From: Fimbriiglobus ruber
Lineage (GTDB): Bacteria; Planctomycetota; Planctomycetia; Gemmatales; Gemmataceae
DNA length: 64,000 nt
NCBI RefSeq assembly: GCF_002197845.1
Contig: NZ_NIDE01000019.1
Coordinates: 62,001 to 126,000 of the forward strand
Reading direction: 5' to 3'
The notes under the pieces are model-generated. The model was not told the DNA's origin, ran no database searches, and saw nothing but the letters and a program-made list of their open reading frames with translations. Both the position numbers and the translations under genes were made by a program. This document shows positions 16,798-25,334 of the stretch, in pieces. Numbering within the stretch: position 1 is the stretch's first letter; each line of letters starts with the position of its first letter.

Positions 16798-17682
16798 TCA
16801 CGCCGTGCGTTTAATCATGGTGATTTCGTTGCCGGTCGCGCTGTGTTCGATCGTGTCGAAAAACGTGCGGATCAGCAACAGGCCGCGGCCGCTCGCCTTG
16901 TCGAGATTCGCCGAGGCCGTCGGGTCCGGCAGTTTCTTCGGATCGAACCCCGGTCCCTCGTCCCGGACACGAATCTCGAGAACCGTGGACCGGGTGGCCC
17001 GAATCGCGATATGAACCCGGCGCCGGCTGTACGGCAGCTGCCGGGCCCGTGCCGCGACCAGGTCGTGATACGCCTGCCAGTTTCCTTCCTTCAGGTCCGA
17101 CCCGATTTCGAGGTTGCCGTGGACGATCGCGTTCACGACGGCCTCGTGGACCGCGATGCCGACCCGCATGTGGACCGACGGGTCGAACAAGTTCATTTGC
17201 CGCATGAGGGCTTCCGTGTGCCCGACGGCGTAGGGGATCAGATCGGTGTCGTTTTCGAGAGCGAACAGGTATTCCACGGACGTCATGCGGTCGAGGAACA
17301 GCGACTGCTTCCGCTGCGAAGCGGAGACCGAGAGGATCTCGTCCACGAGTTCGGCCACATCCCGCGCGAGGTTTCGTTTCGGGAGGTAGCTCGCGGCCCC
17401 GGCCCGGAGGGCACTGACGGCCAATTCCTCGCTGCCCGAATCGGTCGTGAGCAGGACCGGGAGGGCGGGAAATTCGGACCGTAAGGCGTGGACCAACGAG
17501 AGCCCGTTCATTTCGGGCATGTTCATGTCGGTGAGAACGAGGTCCGGCAGCGCCCGGCGGACGGCAGCCAGTCCCGCTACCCCGTTCCCGGCCAGTTCCA
17601 CCTTGTGTCCGGCTCCGAGGAGAATCCCTTCCAGGTGCTTCGCCTGGAACAGGCTGTCCTCCACCACCAGAATACTGGCCAC
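16798..17682 (-). CDS. Response regulator with RsbW-like HATPase (serine kinase) output
   Basis: A 294-residue protein. Residues 1-120 are a receiver (ILVVEDSLFQ, phospho-acceptor Asp in LVLTDMNMPEMNG, Lys in SYLPKRN). The C-terminal half is a GHKL ATPase of the RsbW/SpoIIAB kind rather than a full histidine kinase: N-box HEAVVNAIVHGN, G1 DEGPGFDP, G2 SGRGLLLIRTFFD, and no H-box. RsbW-type proteins phosphorylate a STAS anti-anti-sigma protein and may bind a sigma factor. It stands between cheA and cheB, about 110 bases after cheA. With the REC/PP2C protein of the same operon it makes an opposing kinase/phosphatase pair, each with its own receiver. Confidence 0.9.
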   Translation of the reverse strand: MASILVVEDSLFQAKHLEGILLGAGHKVELAGNGVAGLAAVRRALPDLVLTDMNMPEMNGLSLVHALRSEFPALPVLLTTDSGSEELAVSALRAGAASYLPKRNLARDVAELVDEILSVSASQRKQSLFLDRMTSVEYLFALENDTDLIPYAVGHTEALMRQMNLFDPSVHMRVGIAVHEAVVNAIVHGNLEIGSDLKEGNWQAYHDLVAARARQLPYSRRRVHIAIRATRSTVLEIRVRDEGPGFDPKKLPDPTASANLDKASGRGLLLIRTFFDTIEHSATGNEITMIKRTA

Positions 17683-17755
17683 GGGGAACCCTCCTCTCCC
17701 GAATGATTCACATGATCTAATGAGCCATCATATCCGATCACGCGACGGCCCGGGG

Positions 17756-17777
17756 CGGGCACGTGATTGCGTGCCCG
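17756..17777 (-). terminator. Intra-operon hairpin after cheA
   Basis: CGGGCACG (17756-17763) pairs with CGTGCCCG (17770-17777) around a six-base loop. It lies 15 bases beyond the cheA stop and before the REC/HATPase gene. There is no T-run. It could reduce expression of the three distal output genes relative to the core. Confidence 0.35.
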
Positions 17778-17791
17778 ACCGACTCGTTCGA

Positions 17792-20653
17792 TCAGTCGGC
17801 GTGGGAGCCGCCGATCAGATCCTCGATCGCCTGGATGAAGCGGCCGTCGTGAAAACTGCTCTTGGTCAGGTAATAGTTGGCCCCGACCTCCAGGCCGCGG
17901 TCGCGATCCTCTTTACGATCCTTATAGGATACGATGACGACCGGGAGAGCCTGGGTTTTCGGGTCCGAGCGGATTGTTCGGACGAGATCCAGGCCGGTCA
18001 TCCGCGGCATGTCGATGTCACTGACGATGAGGTCGTACCCGCCGCCGCGAACTGCGTTCCACCCGTCCGCACCGTCGACCGCGACGTCGACCTCGTACCC
18101 CTTGCCCTGGAGCATCTGGCGCTCGACTTCGCGGACGATCGCCGAGTCGTCGACGACGAGCACCCGTTTCTGTCGTGCGGTCGTCCGGCGCGAGGGCCGG
18201 CGGTATCTCAACTTGCCCTCGTGGACGAGTACGGACACCGACCGGATCATGTCGTCCACGTCCACAATCAGCACCGGCGATCCGTCTTCCAGGAGGGCCG
18301 CCGCCGCCACGTTCGGGACTTTGCCGAGCCGCGGGTCGAGGGGGCGGACCACGAGGTCTTGCTCGCCCAGGAACCCGTCGACGATCAGCCCGTATTGATT
18401 CGCCCGGTCCCCGATCAGCGCGACGGACAAGTCCGTCGCCCCCGGTTCCGGGGCCGGCTGGTCGAACACCAGGTGGGCCGGGACCAGCCCGATTTGGCGG
18501 CCGTCGGCTTCGAAGTGGGGCTTGCCTTCAAGTGTGCGGACCTGCGCCGTGGGCAACCGGAGCAGGCGGTCCGTCCGGTTGAGCGGGAGGGCGTACGGGT
18601 CGCCCGCGATCCGGACGAGGACCGCCCGGACGACCGAAAGCGTAATCGGAAGCTGGAGTTCAAAGGTCGTCCCGTGGCCGAGTCGGGTGGTCAGCCGGAC
18701 CGCGCCGCCGACGCCTTGCGCGAGGGCCTGAACGACGTCCAGACCGACCCCGCGGCCGGAAATGTCCGTGACGGTGTCCGCGGTGGAGAAACCGGGGAGG
18801 AACAGGAAATCGAGGAGTTCCGCGTCGCTCAGGCGGCTGGCCATGTCCGCGGAGGTCAACTTTTTGTCCACGACCTTGCGGCGCAACTGCTCCAGGTCGA
18901 TGCCCCGCCCGTCGTCCGTCACGGTGATATTCAGCGTCCCGGCGTGGTGTCGGGCCTCGACGCGGAGGGTGCCGCTTTCCGGCTTCCCGACCTCAACCCG
19001 TTCGGCCGGGAATTCCAGCCCGTGGTCGAGGGCGTTTCGCAGCATGTGGCCGAGCGGGGCTTCGAGCTTGTCGAGGATGTCGCGGTCGACGTCGGTCTCG
19101 TTCCCGGCGACTTCGAAGCGGACCTTCTTGCCCAGTTGCTTGGCCACGTCCCGGACCATGCGGGCGAGTCCGTGCGTGCCGTCGCCGAACGGTCGCATGC
19201 GGCTGGCAATGACTTCCCGGTACAGTCGGCTGTTCAAGTCGTCCGACCGGCGGGCGTGGGTCTCGAACTCGTCCACCCGTTCGGCCAGGATTTGTCGACA
19301 CACGACCAGGCGTTTGCGGGCGTCTTCGGCTGTGGCCCGTATCCGTCCTCCAGCCAAGCCGGCTGGCGACTCACCGGTCGGGCTGTTTCCCCCCGTGGCA
19401 CGGATGACGTCCTCGATCACATCGCCAAGATGGTCCTGGTGCTTTTTCAACTTGAGGAGGGACCGGGCGAACGGCTGGAGCCACCGGGCCTCGATCAACG
19501 ACTCCCCGGCCAACCCGAGTAGCCGGGTCAGGCTCAGCGCGCTGATCCGGACGACGCGGTCTTTCCCGTCGTGGCCGGCGACCTCGCTCTTGGCGGGCGG
19601 TTCGGGTTCCACGGGCGGTGGCGGTAAATGAATCGGTGTCGCGGAGATCTTGGCCGCCACGGTCGCGGGGGCGGCGTGAGCTTGTTCTGGAACCGGAACC
19701 GCAACCGGCGGACTGGTCGCGGGCGGAGGGGGAGTTCGAGGCGAGGGCGGCGGGGCCGCAACGGTTTCGTGATTCAAAATCGCGCGGATCGCCCCGACTG
19801 ATTCGGCCGCCCGCCCGGCATTATCCGCGGCCCACACGGCGATGTCGGTCTCGGCCAACTCCGCGAGCAGGTCGACGGCGGCGAGTAGCGTGTCGACGTT
19901 GCCCGGGGCGAACTGGAGCGCGCCTTTCTGGACGGCGACGAAAAACTCCTCCATGACGTGCGCGACGTCCACCGCCGGGTCGCAGCCGACGATGCGGGCT
20001 GCCCCTTTCATGGAATGCGAGGCCCGCATCAGCGGTTCGATCTTGCGCGGGTCCGGCGCGTCCCCTTCCAGGTCAACGATCCCCGATCCGAGTACCCCGC
20101 ACAGAGCCCGGACTTCCTCGCGGAATAAGTCGAGGAGGCTCGCCGCGTGGGGCTCGATCAACGCAGGTGGGGCAGGGGGCTGGGGCGGGGCCGGCGGACG
20201 GACGACAACTAGAGGAGGCGCGGGCGGCAGTGGGGCAACTGCTGGAGCGGGCTCGCCGTTATCGGCGGATAATTTCGCGAAGACGGCGGCGATCCGGTCG
20301 ACGGCCGGTCGGGGGCGCGACTCGTCCGCCGCGGCGTCGGCCACCTCTTTGATCGCGTCCACCGCGGCGAGCAGCGCGGTCACGCGGGCCGCGGTCAACG
20401 AAAGCCCGCCGGCGCGGGCGGCGGCGAAAGCGTCTTCGACCGCCCGCCCCAAGTCGGCGGCTGTCGTGACGCCGACGATCAGGGCGGACCCCTTGATTTG
20501 TCGGGCGGTTCGTTCCAGCGCGGGCAAATCCTCGACCCGGCCGGGGTCGACGGCGAGGCGGGCTAGCCCGTCGGCGAGGGTCTGAACGTGGGCCGTCGCG
20601 TCCCGGTGGAAGAGGGCAACGAGTGGGTCCGGTCCGTCGTCCGGAGGAGTCAT
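17792..20653 (-). CDS. cheA: Hybrid chemosensory histidine kinase CheA-REC (WspE-like)
   Basis: A 953-residue kinase. The start at 20653 is set by GGAGGAG six bases upstream and by ATGA overlap with the stop of the preceding cheW. Domains in order: a first HPt-like domain (residues 5-130), in which the phospho-His is replaced by Arg (ARQIKGSALIVG); a second HPt (about 190-300) with intact His (SHSMKGAARIVG); a Pro-rich linker; dimerisation; HATPase with HMLRNALDHGLEFP, DDGRGID and GRGVGLDVV; a CheW-like domain; and a C-terminal receiver (VLVVDDSAI, VSDIDMPRMTG, LTKSS). It autophosphorylates in response to the receptor and should pass phosphate to CheB and the two output regulators. The C-terminal receiver is as in WspE/FrzE. 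Confidence 0.95.
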   Translation of the reverse strand: MTPPDDGPDPLVALFHRDATAHVQTLADGLARLAVDPGRVEDLPALERTARQIKGSALIVGVTTAADLGRAVEDAFAAARAGGLSLTAARVTALLAAVDAIKEVADAAADESRPRPAVDRIAAVFAKLSADNGEPAPAVAPLPPAPPLVVVRPPAPPQPPAPPALIEPHAASLLDLFREEVRALCGVLGSGIVDLEGDAPDPRKIEPLMRASHSMKGAARIVGCDPAVDVAHVMEEFFVAVQKGALQFAPGNVDTLLAAVDLLAELAETDIAVWAADNAGRAAESVGAIRAILNHETVAAPPPSPRTPPPPATSPPVAVPVPEQAHAAPATVAAKISATPIHLPPPPVEPEPPAKSEVAGHDGKDRVVRISALSLTRLLGLAGESLIEARWLQPFARSLLKLKKHQDHLGDVIEDVIRATGGNSPTGESPAGLAGGRIRATAEDARKRLVVCRQILAERVDEFETHARRSDDLNSRLYREVIASRMRPFGDGTHGLARMVRDVAKQLGKKVRFEVAGNETDVDRDILDKLEAPLGHMLRNALDHGLEFPAERVEVGKPESGTLRVEARHHAGTLNITVTDDGRGIDLEQLRRKVVDKKLTSADMASRLSDAELLDFLFLPGFSTADTVTDISGRGVGLDVVQALAQGVGGAVRLTTRLGHGTTFELQLPITLSVVRAVLVRIAGDPYALPLNRTDRLLRLPTAQVRTLEGKPHFEADGRQIGLVPAHLVFDQPAPEPGATDLSVALIGDRANQYGLIVDGFLGEQDLVVRPLDPRLGKVPNVAAAALLEDGSPVLIVDVDDMIRSVSVLVHEGKLRYRRPSRRTTARQKRVLVVDDSAIVREVERQMLQGKGYEVDVAVDGADGWNAVRGGGYDLIVSDIDMPRMTGLDLVRTIRSDPKTQALPVVIVSYKDRKEDRDRGLEVGANYYLTKSSFHDGRFIQAIEDLIGGSHAD

Positions 20654-21336
20654 CGGAAACTCCTCCGGAGCGAGTGGAACAGGCGGTCTGGGTCGAGATA
20701 TCCGACAGCCCGGTTGCCCCACCGAAAGACGCCGCGGGTTAGCTTCGCCGTCCCGCTGGCGATGGTTGACGGCAGGCCGACGAGGTCGTCCGGGCGGAAG
20801 TGGTAGACGTCATGCACCTCGTCGACCGGAAACACCCACCGCACGCCGTCTTTTTCGGCGACCAGCAGCCGTTCCGCCGTCGTATTCGGACGGTCGCTCG
20901 CTTCCTCACCGGCGCGGAGCAGGTTCGCCAGAGAGACGGCAATCTGCAGTTCCCCGCGGATGTTCACGAGCCCGATCAACACTTCGTCCGACTGGTGCGG
21001 GACGCGGCGGACGGGGCGGACCGGGCCGACTTCGACGGTCAGTCCCACGTCGAGCGCGAGCAGTTCGCCGCCGACGCGGAAGATGACCACCGGAATCGTC
21101 CGTGCCGGTGGAGGTACGTCGGCCGCCGCGATCCGCTCGGTCCACTCTTCTGTGTACCCGGCCGGCGGCCGGCGCTCGTAGAGCGACTGGCCCGCCGCCG
21201 TAAACACGGGGCAGTTGCGGCAGTGCGTGACCCGGGGGAGTTCCGGGCAGGTGCCGGCCCCGTGGACGCCGATCCGATTCCAGCAGTCGCCCGCCGCGGC
21301 GCTCGCGGTCGGGAGTGAGACGGCGCCCGGGGTCAC
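20650..21336 (-). CDS. cheW: CheW-like coupling protein with N-terminal Cys motif (WspD-like)
   Basis: A 228-residue protein. The GTG at 21336 overlaps the cheR stop as GTGA and follows GGGAGGAG, so the start is secure. Residues 18-45 contain CWNRIGVHGAGTCPEL and HCRNCPVF, four Cys and one His spaced like a small metal-binding or redox element. A CheW domain follows (VVIFRVGGELLALDVGL, GLVNIRGELQIAVSLANLL, WVFPVDEVHDVYHF). It couples receptor to CheA. The N-terminal Cys segment is, from memory, a feature of WspD-type CheW proteins; its role is unknown. The 3' end overlaps cheA by four bases. Confidence 0.92.
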   Translation of the reverse strand: MTPGAVSLPTASAAAGDCWNRIGVHGAGTCPELPRVTHCRNCPVFTAAGQSLYERRPPAGYTEEWTERIAAADVPPPARTIPVVIFRVGGELLALDVGLTVEVGPVRPVRRVPHQSDEVLIGLVNIRGELQIAVSLANLLRAGEEASDRPNTTAERLLVAEKDGVRWVFPVDEVHDVYHFRPDDLVGLPSTIASGTAKLTRGVFRWGNRAVGYLDPDRLFHSLRRSFR

Positions 21337-22592
21337 GACTGCTCCTCCCGCCGCGCGGCGCGGCCGGCCCGCCGGCGGTAGTTGGCGGCGGCCGCGACGT
21401 CGCCGCGGTTTTGGGCGAGGATCATCATGTGGACGAGCGCGTCGTAGTGTCCGGGGTCGAGGTAGAGGGCGCGGGTGAAGTCCGCCTCGGCGTCGGCCGG
21501 CCGGCCGGCCATCCCGTTGACGATCCCACGGAGGGCGAGCGCGTCCGCGGACGGCCCGAGTTCTCGGAGCACGTGAGCGCAAATGGCAGCCGCCTCGGCC
21601 ACGTTCCCGGCGTCCGCGGCCGCCCGCGCGCGGCTCAAGACCGGGTCGAGAGGGGCAGGCGGGGGAAAGTCGGCTGTCTTCGTTGAGGGTGCCGGAGTTC
21701 GCGGCCCGGGCCGGATTTGGGGGACGGTGACGGGCGGCAGGAACGCCGGACCGTCGAACGGCCGGCGGATCGTCTCGGCCATCCGCACGATCGTCGACGC
21801 GGTTCTGGAAAACGCGAACGCTTGCGGCGGGAGTTCCGGGCGGAACCTCGGGTCGATCAAGCCGAGCGGTTCGGCGTGCCCCATGTACATGACTCCGCCC
21901 GGGGCCAACAAACGATCCAGCGTGGCGACCACGGTCCGCCGGGCGGCGTCCGTCAGGTAGATGAGAAGGTTCCGACAAAAGATCGCGTCGTAAGGTTGTT
22001 CGTTCGCCAGGCAGTGGGGGTCGGTCAAATTCGCCGTGCGAAAGAAGACGACCTTGCGGACCTCGTCGCGGATCGCGAACCCGTCGCCCGCTTCGGTGAA
22101 GAAGCCGTCCCGCGGGTACGGGTCGGCCCCGCGGAACGAATTCCGCCCGTACCGCCCGGCCCGCGCGACCCCGACCGCCCTCGTGCTCACGTCCGTCGCG
22201 TCGACGCGAAAAGCGTCGGGTGCGAGGCCGGTCGAGAAGAGAGTCATCGCGACGGAATAGGGTTCTTCCCCAGTCGAACACGGCGCGCATAGCACGCGGA
22301 ACGGGCGCGCGGGGGACGGCACGGGCTTGCGGGCGATCGCCATTTGGGCCAAATGTTTGAACGATTCCGGATACCGGTAGAACCACGTCTCGGCCACCAC
22401 CACGGCTTCGACGAGGCAGTCGAGTTCGCGGGCGTCGCCCGCCAGCCGCCGGGCGTAGTCGTCCGCGTCGGTGGTGCCGAGTTCCTTCATCCGGCGGGCC
22501 AGCGCGGATTCGATCATGCGGTCGCCCACGGCTCGCGCGGACAGGCCGACGCGGCGCTCGAGGAGGCCGACGATTTGTCCCGCGGTGGTCAT
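21333..22592 (-). CDS. cheR: CheR receptor methyltransferase with C-terminal TPR (WspC-like)
   Basis: A 419-residue protein starting at ATG 22592, which overlaps the preceding cheW stop by four bases (ATGA). The N-terminal helical domain and SAM-dependent methyltransferase domain are evident: VVVAETWFYRYPESF, RVLCAPCSTGEEPYSVAM (SAM motif), DAIFCRNLLIYL, GGVMYMGHAEPL. After a Pro-rich linker (about residues 290-335) there are TPR-type repeats (AAADAGNVAEAAAICAHVL, ADAEADFTRALYLDPGHYDAL). It methylates receptor Glu residues with S-adenosylmethionine. The TPR extension is characteristic of WspC-like CheR. It ends by overlapping the second cheW as GTGA. Confidence 0.95.
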   Translation of the reverse strand: MTTAGQIVGLLERRVGLSARAVGDRMIESALARRMKELGTTDADDYARRLAGDARELDCLVEAVVVAETWFYRYPESFKHLAQMAIARKPVPSPARPFRVLCAPCSTGEEPYSVAMTLFSTGLAPDAFRVDATDVSTRAVGVARAGRYGRNSFRGADPYPRDGFFTEAGDGFAIRDEVRKVVFFRTANLTDPHCLANEQPYDAIFCRNLLIYLTDAARRTVVATLDRLLAPGGVMYMGHAEPLGLIDPRFRPELPPQAFAFSRTASTIVRMAETIRRPFDGPAFLPPVTVPQIRPGPRTPAPSTKTADFPPPAPLDPVLSRARAAADAGNVAEAAAICAHVLRELGPSADALALRGIVNGMAGRPADAEADFTRALYLDPGHYDALVHMMILAQNRGDVAAAANYRRRAGRAARREEQS

Positions 22593-23053
22593 GGGGCCGG
22601 TCCCCCGCGGCGAGCGAACAGGGCGGAGCGATACGCCGCCGGGACGAGCCGGCTGACGTCCGGCAGCCGGAGCATGCCGTCGGCGTCGGCGACCAGGGGG
22701 CCGAGGTCCGGGCCGTCGGTCTCTTGCCGGCGGGCGGACCCGGCGCCGGTCGCGGCCAGCGGCTTCAGTTCGGTCACCCGCTCCGCCAGCAAACCGAGCG
22801 GGGCGGGGCCGTCGTCCGTCGCGTGCCCGACAACGACGATCCGCGCGCTCAGTTTGTCCGGGCAGGCCGTGCCGGTCACCAGTTGGTTCAGGTCGAGGAC
22901 CGGGGTGACCGCGCCGCGGAACACGAACACACCGGCGACCCACCGCGGGCCGCCTGCCAGTGGGTGCAGGCGGACGGCGGGGACGACTTCGATGACGGCG
23001 GCGGCGGGGACGGCGAACCGCTCGGTGCCCGCGCTGACGAACAAGCACAGCAC
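22589..23053 (-). CDS. cheW: CheW-like coupling protein (WspB-like)
   Basis: A 154-residue single-domain CheW. It starts with GTG at 23053, only four bases after the stop of the receptor gene, and ends overlapping cheR by four bases. Typical CheW features: LCLFVSAGTERFAVPAAAV, WVAGVFVFRGAVTPVLDLN and IVVVGHATDDG with APLGLLAERVTEL. It should bridge the receptor signalling tip and CheA. Two CheW proteins in one operon is the Wsp arrangement. Confidence 0.92.
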   Translation of the reverse strand: MLCLFVSAGTERFAVPAAAVIEVVPAVRLHPLAGGPRWVAGVFVFRGAVTPVLDLNQLVTGTACPDKLSARIVVVGHATDDGPAPLGLLAERVTELKPLAATGAGSARRQETDGPDLGPLVADADGMLRLPDVSRLVPAAYRSALFARRGGPAP

Positions 23054-23057
23054 GGGC

Positions 23058-24713
23058 TCACCCCGCTACGGTGAACTGGGAAACCTGGCTCTTAAGTACG
23101 TCGGCGGAGGCGTGGAGGTTGCCCGTCGCCGCGTGGAATTCCTTCAGGGCGGCCGACGTCTGCTCGACCCCGGCGGCCAGTTGGAGCATCGCCTCGTTGA
23201 TCTGGCTAGCCCCCGCCGACTGCTGCCCCATGCCCTCGTTGACCGCCTGGAACCGGTCGTTCAGGGCGTGGACCTGTTCGATGATCTGGCCCATCTGGGT
23301 GTTGATCTCGGACACCCGCGCGACCCCGGACCGGACCTCGTCCGTGAACTTGTCCATCTCCATCACGCCGGCGGACACGGCCCCTTGCATCTGCCGGACC
23401 ATGTTCTCGATGTCCAGGGTGGCCACGGCCGTCTGGTCGGCGAGCCGGCGGATCTCTCGGGCGACGACCAGGAACCCGCGGCCGTATTCGCCGGCCTTCT
23501 CGGCCTCAATGGCCGCGTTGATCGAGAGCAGGTTCGTTTGGTCGGCGACTTTGGTGATCGTCGTGACGACGGCGTTGATGTCGTGGGCTTTTTCCCGCAC
23601 CACGCCGAGCTTGGCCGAAATCGAACCCGTCGACTCGGCGAGCCGCTGCATGGTGGATTTCATCCCGCTGAGCCCGGCCCGCCCGGCCTCGGCCAGCGAA
23701 CCGGCTTGCTTGCCACCGTCGTTTACCGCGTTCATCGTCTGGGCGAGTTCGCGGGACGTGGCGGTGATTTCCTTCACGGCGGCCGCGATCTGGTTGGTCG
23801 ACGTGCCCAGGTTCTGCATCGTGGCCTCCTGCTGGCGGGCGGTCGCCGCGATCTCGGTCGAACTCGCGTACAGTTGGATGCTCGACTCGCGGACTTTTAC
23901 CACGAGGTCGTGGATACGGTGGACGACGGTGTTGATGGCGGTCGCGAGCCGGCCGATTTCGTCGTGCGTGCGCACCTGGACCCGGGCGGTCAGGTCGGTG
24001 GCCCCGGCCGACATGTCTTCCATCCGGGCGATCAACTCGTTCGTCGGCTCGACGATGCCGCGGGAGATCCACCAGCCGGCCGCGGTGAGGACGACCAAAA
24101 CGGTCGCCCCGACGATGACCAGGACGCGGTTCCAGAAGTGTACGGTTTCGTCGGCTTCCGCCGCGAAGCGGTCCACCGACTCGATCGCCAAGACTTTGAC
24201 TTTTTCGGTGCCGGCCTTCTGTTGCTTATAAAGGTCGCGGAGCCGGCCTTTCAGGATACCCTGCGCCTTCCCGGTCGCCGCCCCGCCTTCGAGAACGGCG
24301 GGTAAGAATTCCCGGTTCGCCACCTCGAAGAACTCGACCGCCGGGGCGTGGGCTTCGGACCGCAGCGTTTCCTTGATTTTTCCCTCGGGTAGCCGCCGGG
24401 ACCACTCGGCGTACTTTTCCTGGTATTCCTGTTCGGCTCGCCGGTACCGGGAGACGAGGTCACGCTGGCGATTCGGGTCCGTTTCGTGCCCGAGTTCGAG
24501 GGTGGCGAGGTACGGTTCGCGAATGAAGAGGACCGGCGGGTCGAGGCTATTCTGGAGATCCTGTTCGACCTGGATCTTGTCGTACAGCGGGCCTTTGATT
24601 TTAACCGTGTTCAGGGCGATCGACTGGATCACGGACGTGACGACCAATCCGGCCGCGAAGAGGCCGATCAAACTAAACAGCTTGCCTCGGAACCCGAAGC
24701 GGAGACCGCCCAT
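23058..24713 (-). CDS. Methyl-accepting chemotaxis protein (WspA-like receptor)
   Basis: A 551-residue membrane receptor, first gene of the chemosensory operon. There is a transmembrane helix at residues 10-32 ([20 protein letters not shown]), an all-helical periplasmic domain to about 185, a second helix near 190-212 ([20 protein letters not shown]), a HAMP domain ending near 265, then the coiled-coil signalling domain. The hairpin tip that binds CheA/CheW is [29 protein letters not shown], close to the consensus. Gln/Glu-rich adaptation sites are likely flanking it. The ligand is unknown; WspA-type receptors sense surface contact or envelope stress. Confidence 0.95.
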   Translation of the reverse strand: MGGLRFGFRGKLFSLIGLFAAGLVVTSVIQSIALNTVKIKGPLYDKIQVEQDLQNSLDPPVLFIREPYLATLELGHETDPNRQRDLVSRYRRAEQEYQEKYAEWSRRLPEGKIKETLRSEAHAPAVEFFEVANREFLPAVLEGGAATGKAQGILKGRLRDLYKQQKAGTEKVKVLAIESVDRFAAEADETVHFWNRVLVIVGATVLVVLTAAGWWISRGIVEPTNELIARMEDMSAGATDLTARVQVRTHDEIGRLATAINTVVHRIHDLVVKVRESSIQLYASSTEIAATARQQEATMQNLGTSTNQIAAAVKEITATSRELAQTMNAVNDGGKQAGSLAEAGRAGLSGMKSTMQRLAESTGSISAKLGVVREKAHDINAVVTTITKVADQTNLLSINAAIEAEKAGEYGRGFLVVAREIRRLADQTAVATLDIENMVRQMQGAVSAGVMEMDKFTDEVRSGVARVSEINTQMGQIIEQVHALNDRFQAVNEGMGQQSAGASQINEAMLQLAAGVEQTSAALKEFHAATGNLHASADVLKSQVSQFTVAG

Positions 24714-24980
24714 AGTTCACACGCGAGAGTTTTGCGGTGGGGAACACCGGCGAGTTCGGTCGGAAGATTTGAAGATCGTACCTCCCGGAAGGGCGGTGTG
24801 AAAGAGTTAACCGGTCCGGACCTTTGCACAGTCTGGGTTAAGCGGTCGGGTTGCATCGATTGCACGTCGTGTTCGGGCACGAATTCGCTGGCTCAGACTG
24901 GGCGGGCGAGATGATTCTGACGGTAGCGCGGGTGGCGACTCCGCTAGAATAACGGAAAGGCTTGGTCACGAGGGTAGGTC
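24714..24980. other. Divergent intergenic region, probable promoter of the chemosensory operon
   Basis: 267 bases between the receptor gene (minus) and a small membrane protein gene (plus). Both promoters must lie here. I cannot single out -35/-10 boxes with confidence and see no hairpin or operator-like repeat. Confidence 0.4.
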
Positions 24981-25334
24981 ATGAACGTCGGGATGATGCG
25001 GATCGGGTTCGCGATTTTCTGGCTCGGGATTGGGGTCGTTGCGTTTCTCCGCCACCAACTTCTGCCGCCGGAAATTGCGGAACGATTCGATTCGAGCAAC
25101 ATAACAATTGGCGGGCTGTTGGCGTTCGCCTTGGCCGGCTGGAATCTGACGCGCTGGTACCTCTCGCGCCGCCCCAGGCAGGACGAGGAACCGCTGGCCC
25201 GCCGCAAGCCGCTGGAGCGACGGGAGGACGAGCCGCGCCACGAAGAATACATTCCCGAACTGGATTTCACGCGGCCCGCGCCGGAAGCGCCCCGAGGTCA
25301 GGATACCGAGGCGCCCGGCGGTACGTCACGATAG
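24981..25334 (+). CDS. Small membrane protein of unknown function
   Basis: A 117-residue protein starting at ATG 24981 after GAGGGTAGG. Two hydrophobic segments (MRIGFAIFWLGIGVVAFL at about 6-23 and ITIGGLLAFALAGWNLTRWYL at about 41-61) flank a short loop. A charged, Arg/Glu-rich cytoplasmic tail follows (RRPRQDEEPLARRKPLERRE). No family recognised. The 3' end overlaps the convergent ygfZ-like gene by nine bases. Confidence 0.65.
   Translation: MNVGMMRIGFAIFWLGIGVVAFLRHQLLPPEIAERFDSSNITIGGLLAFALAGWNLTRWYLSRRPRQDEEPLARRKPLERREDEPRHEEYIPELDFTRPAPEAPRGQDTEAPGGTSR

Noticed and set aside
17447-19522. Long open frame (691 codons) on the plus strand opposite cheA
   Set aside because: The minus strand encodes a clear CheA with all motifs here; the plus frame is an Arg/Asp/Val-rich shadow caused by high GC and has no domain.
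20650-22386. A single 578-residue protein covering the second cheW and its upstream region
   Set aside because: Only the part from GTG 21336 is CheW-like; the upstream part overlaps cheR in another frame, and a strong ribosome site precedes 21336.
22344-24305. 653-codon plus-strand frame opposite the receptor and cheR genes
   Set aside because: The minus strand has the MCP, cheW and cheR with conserved motifs; the plus frame shows no recognisable protein.
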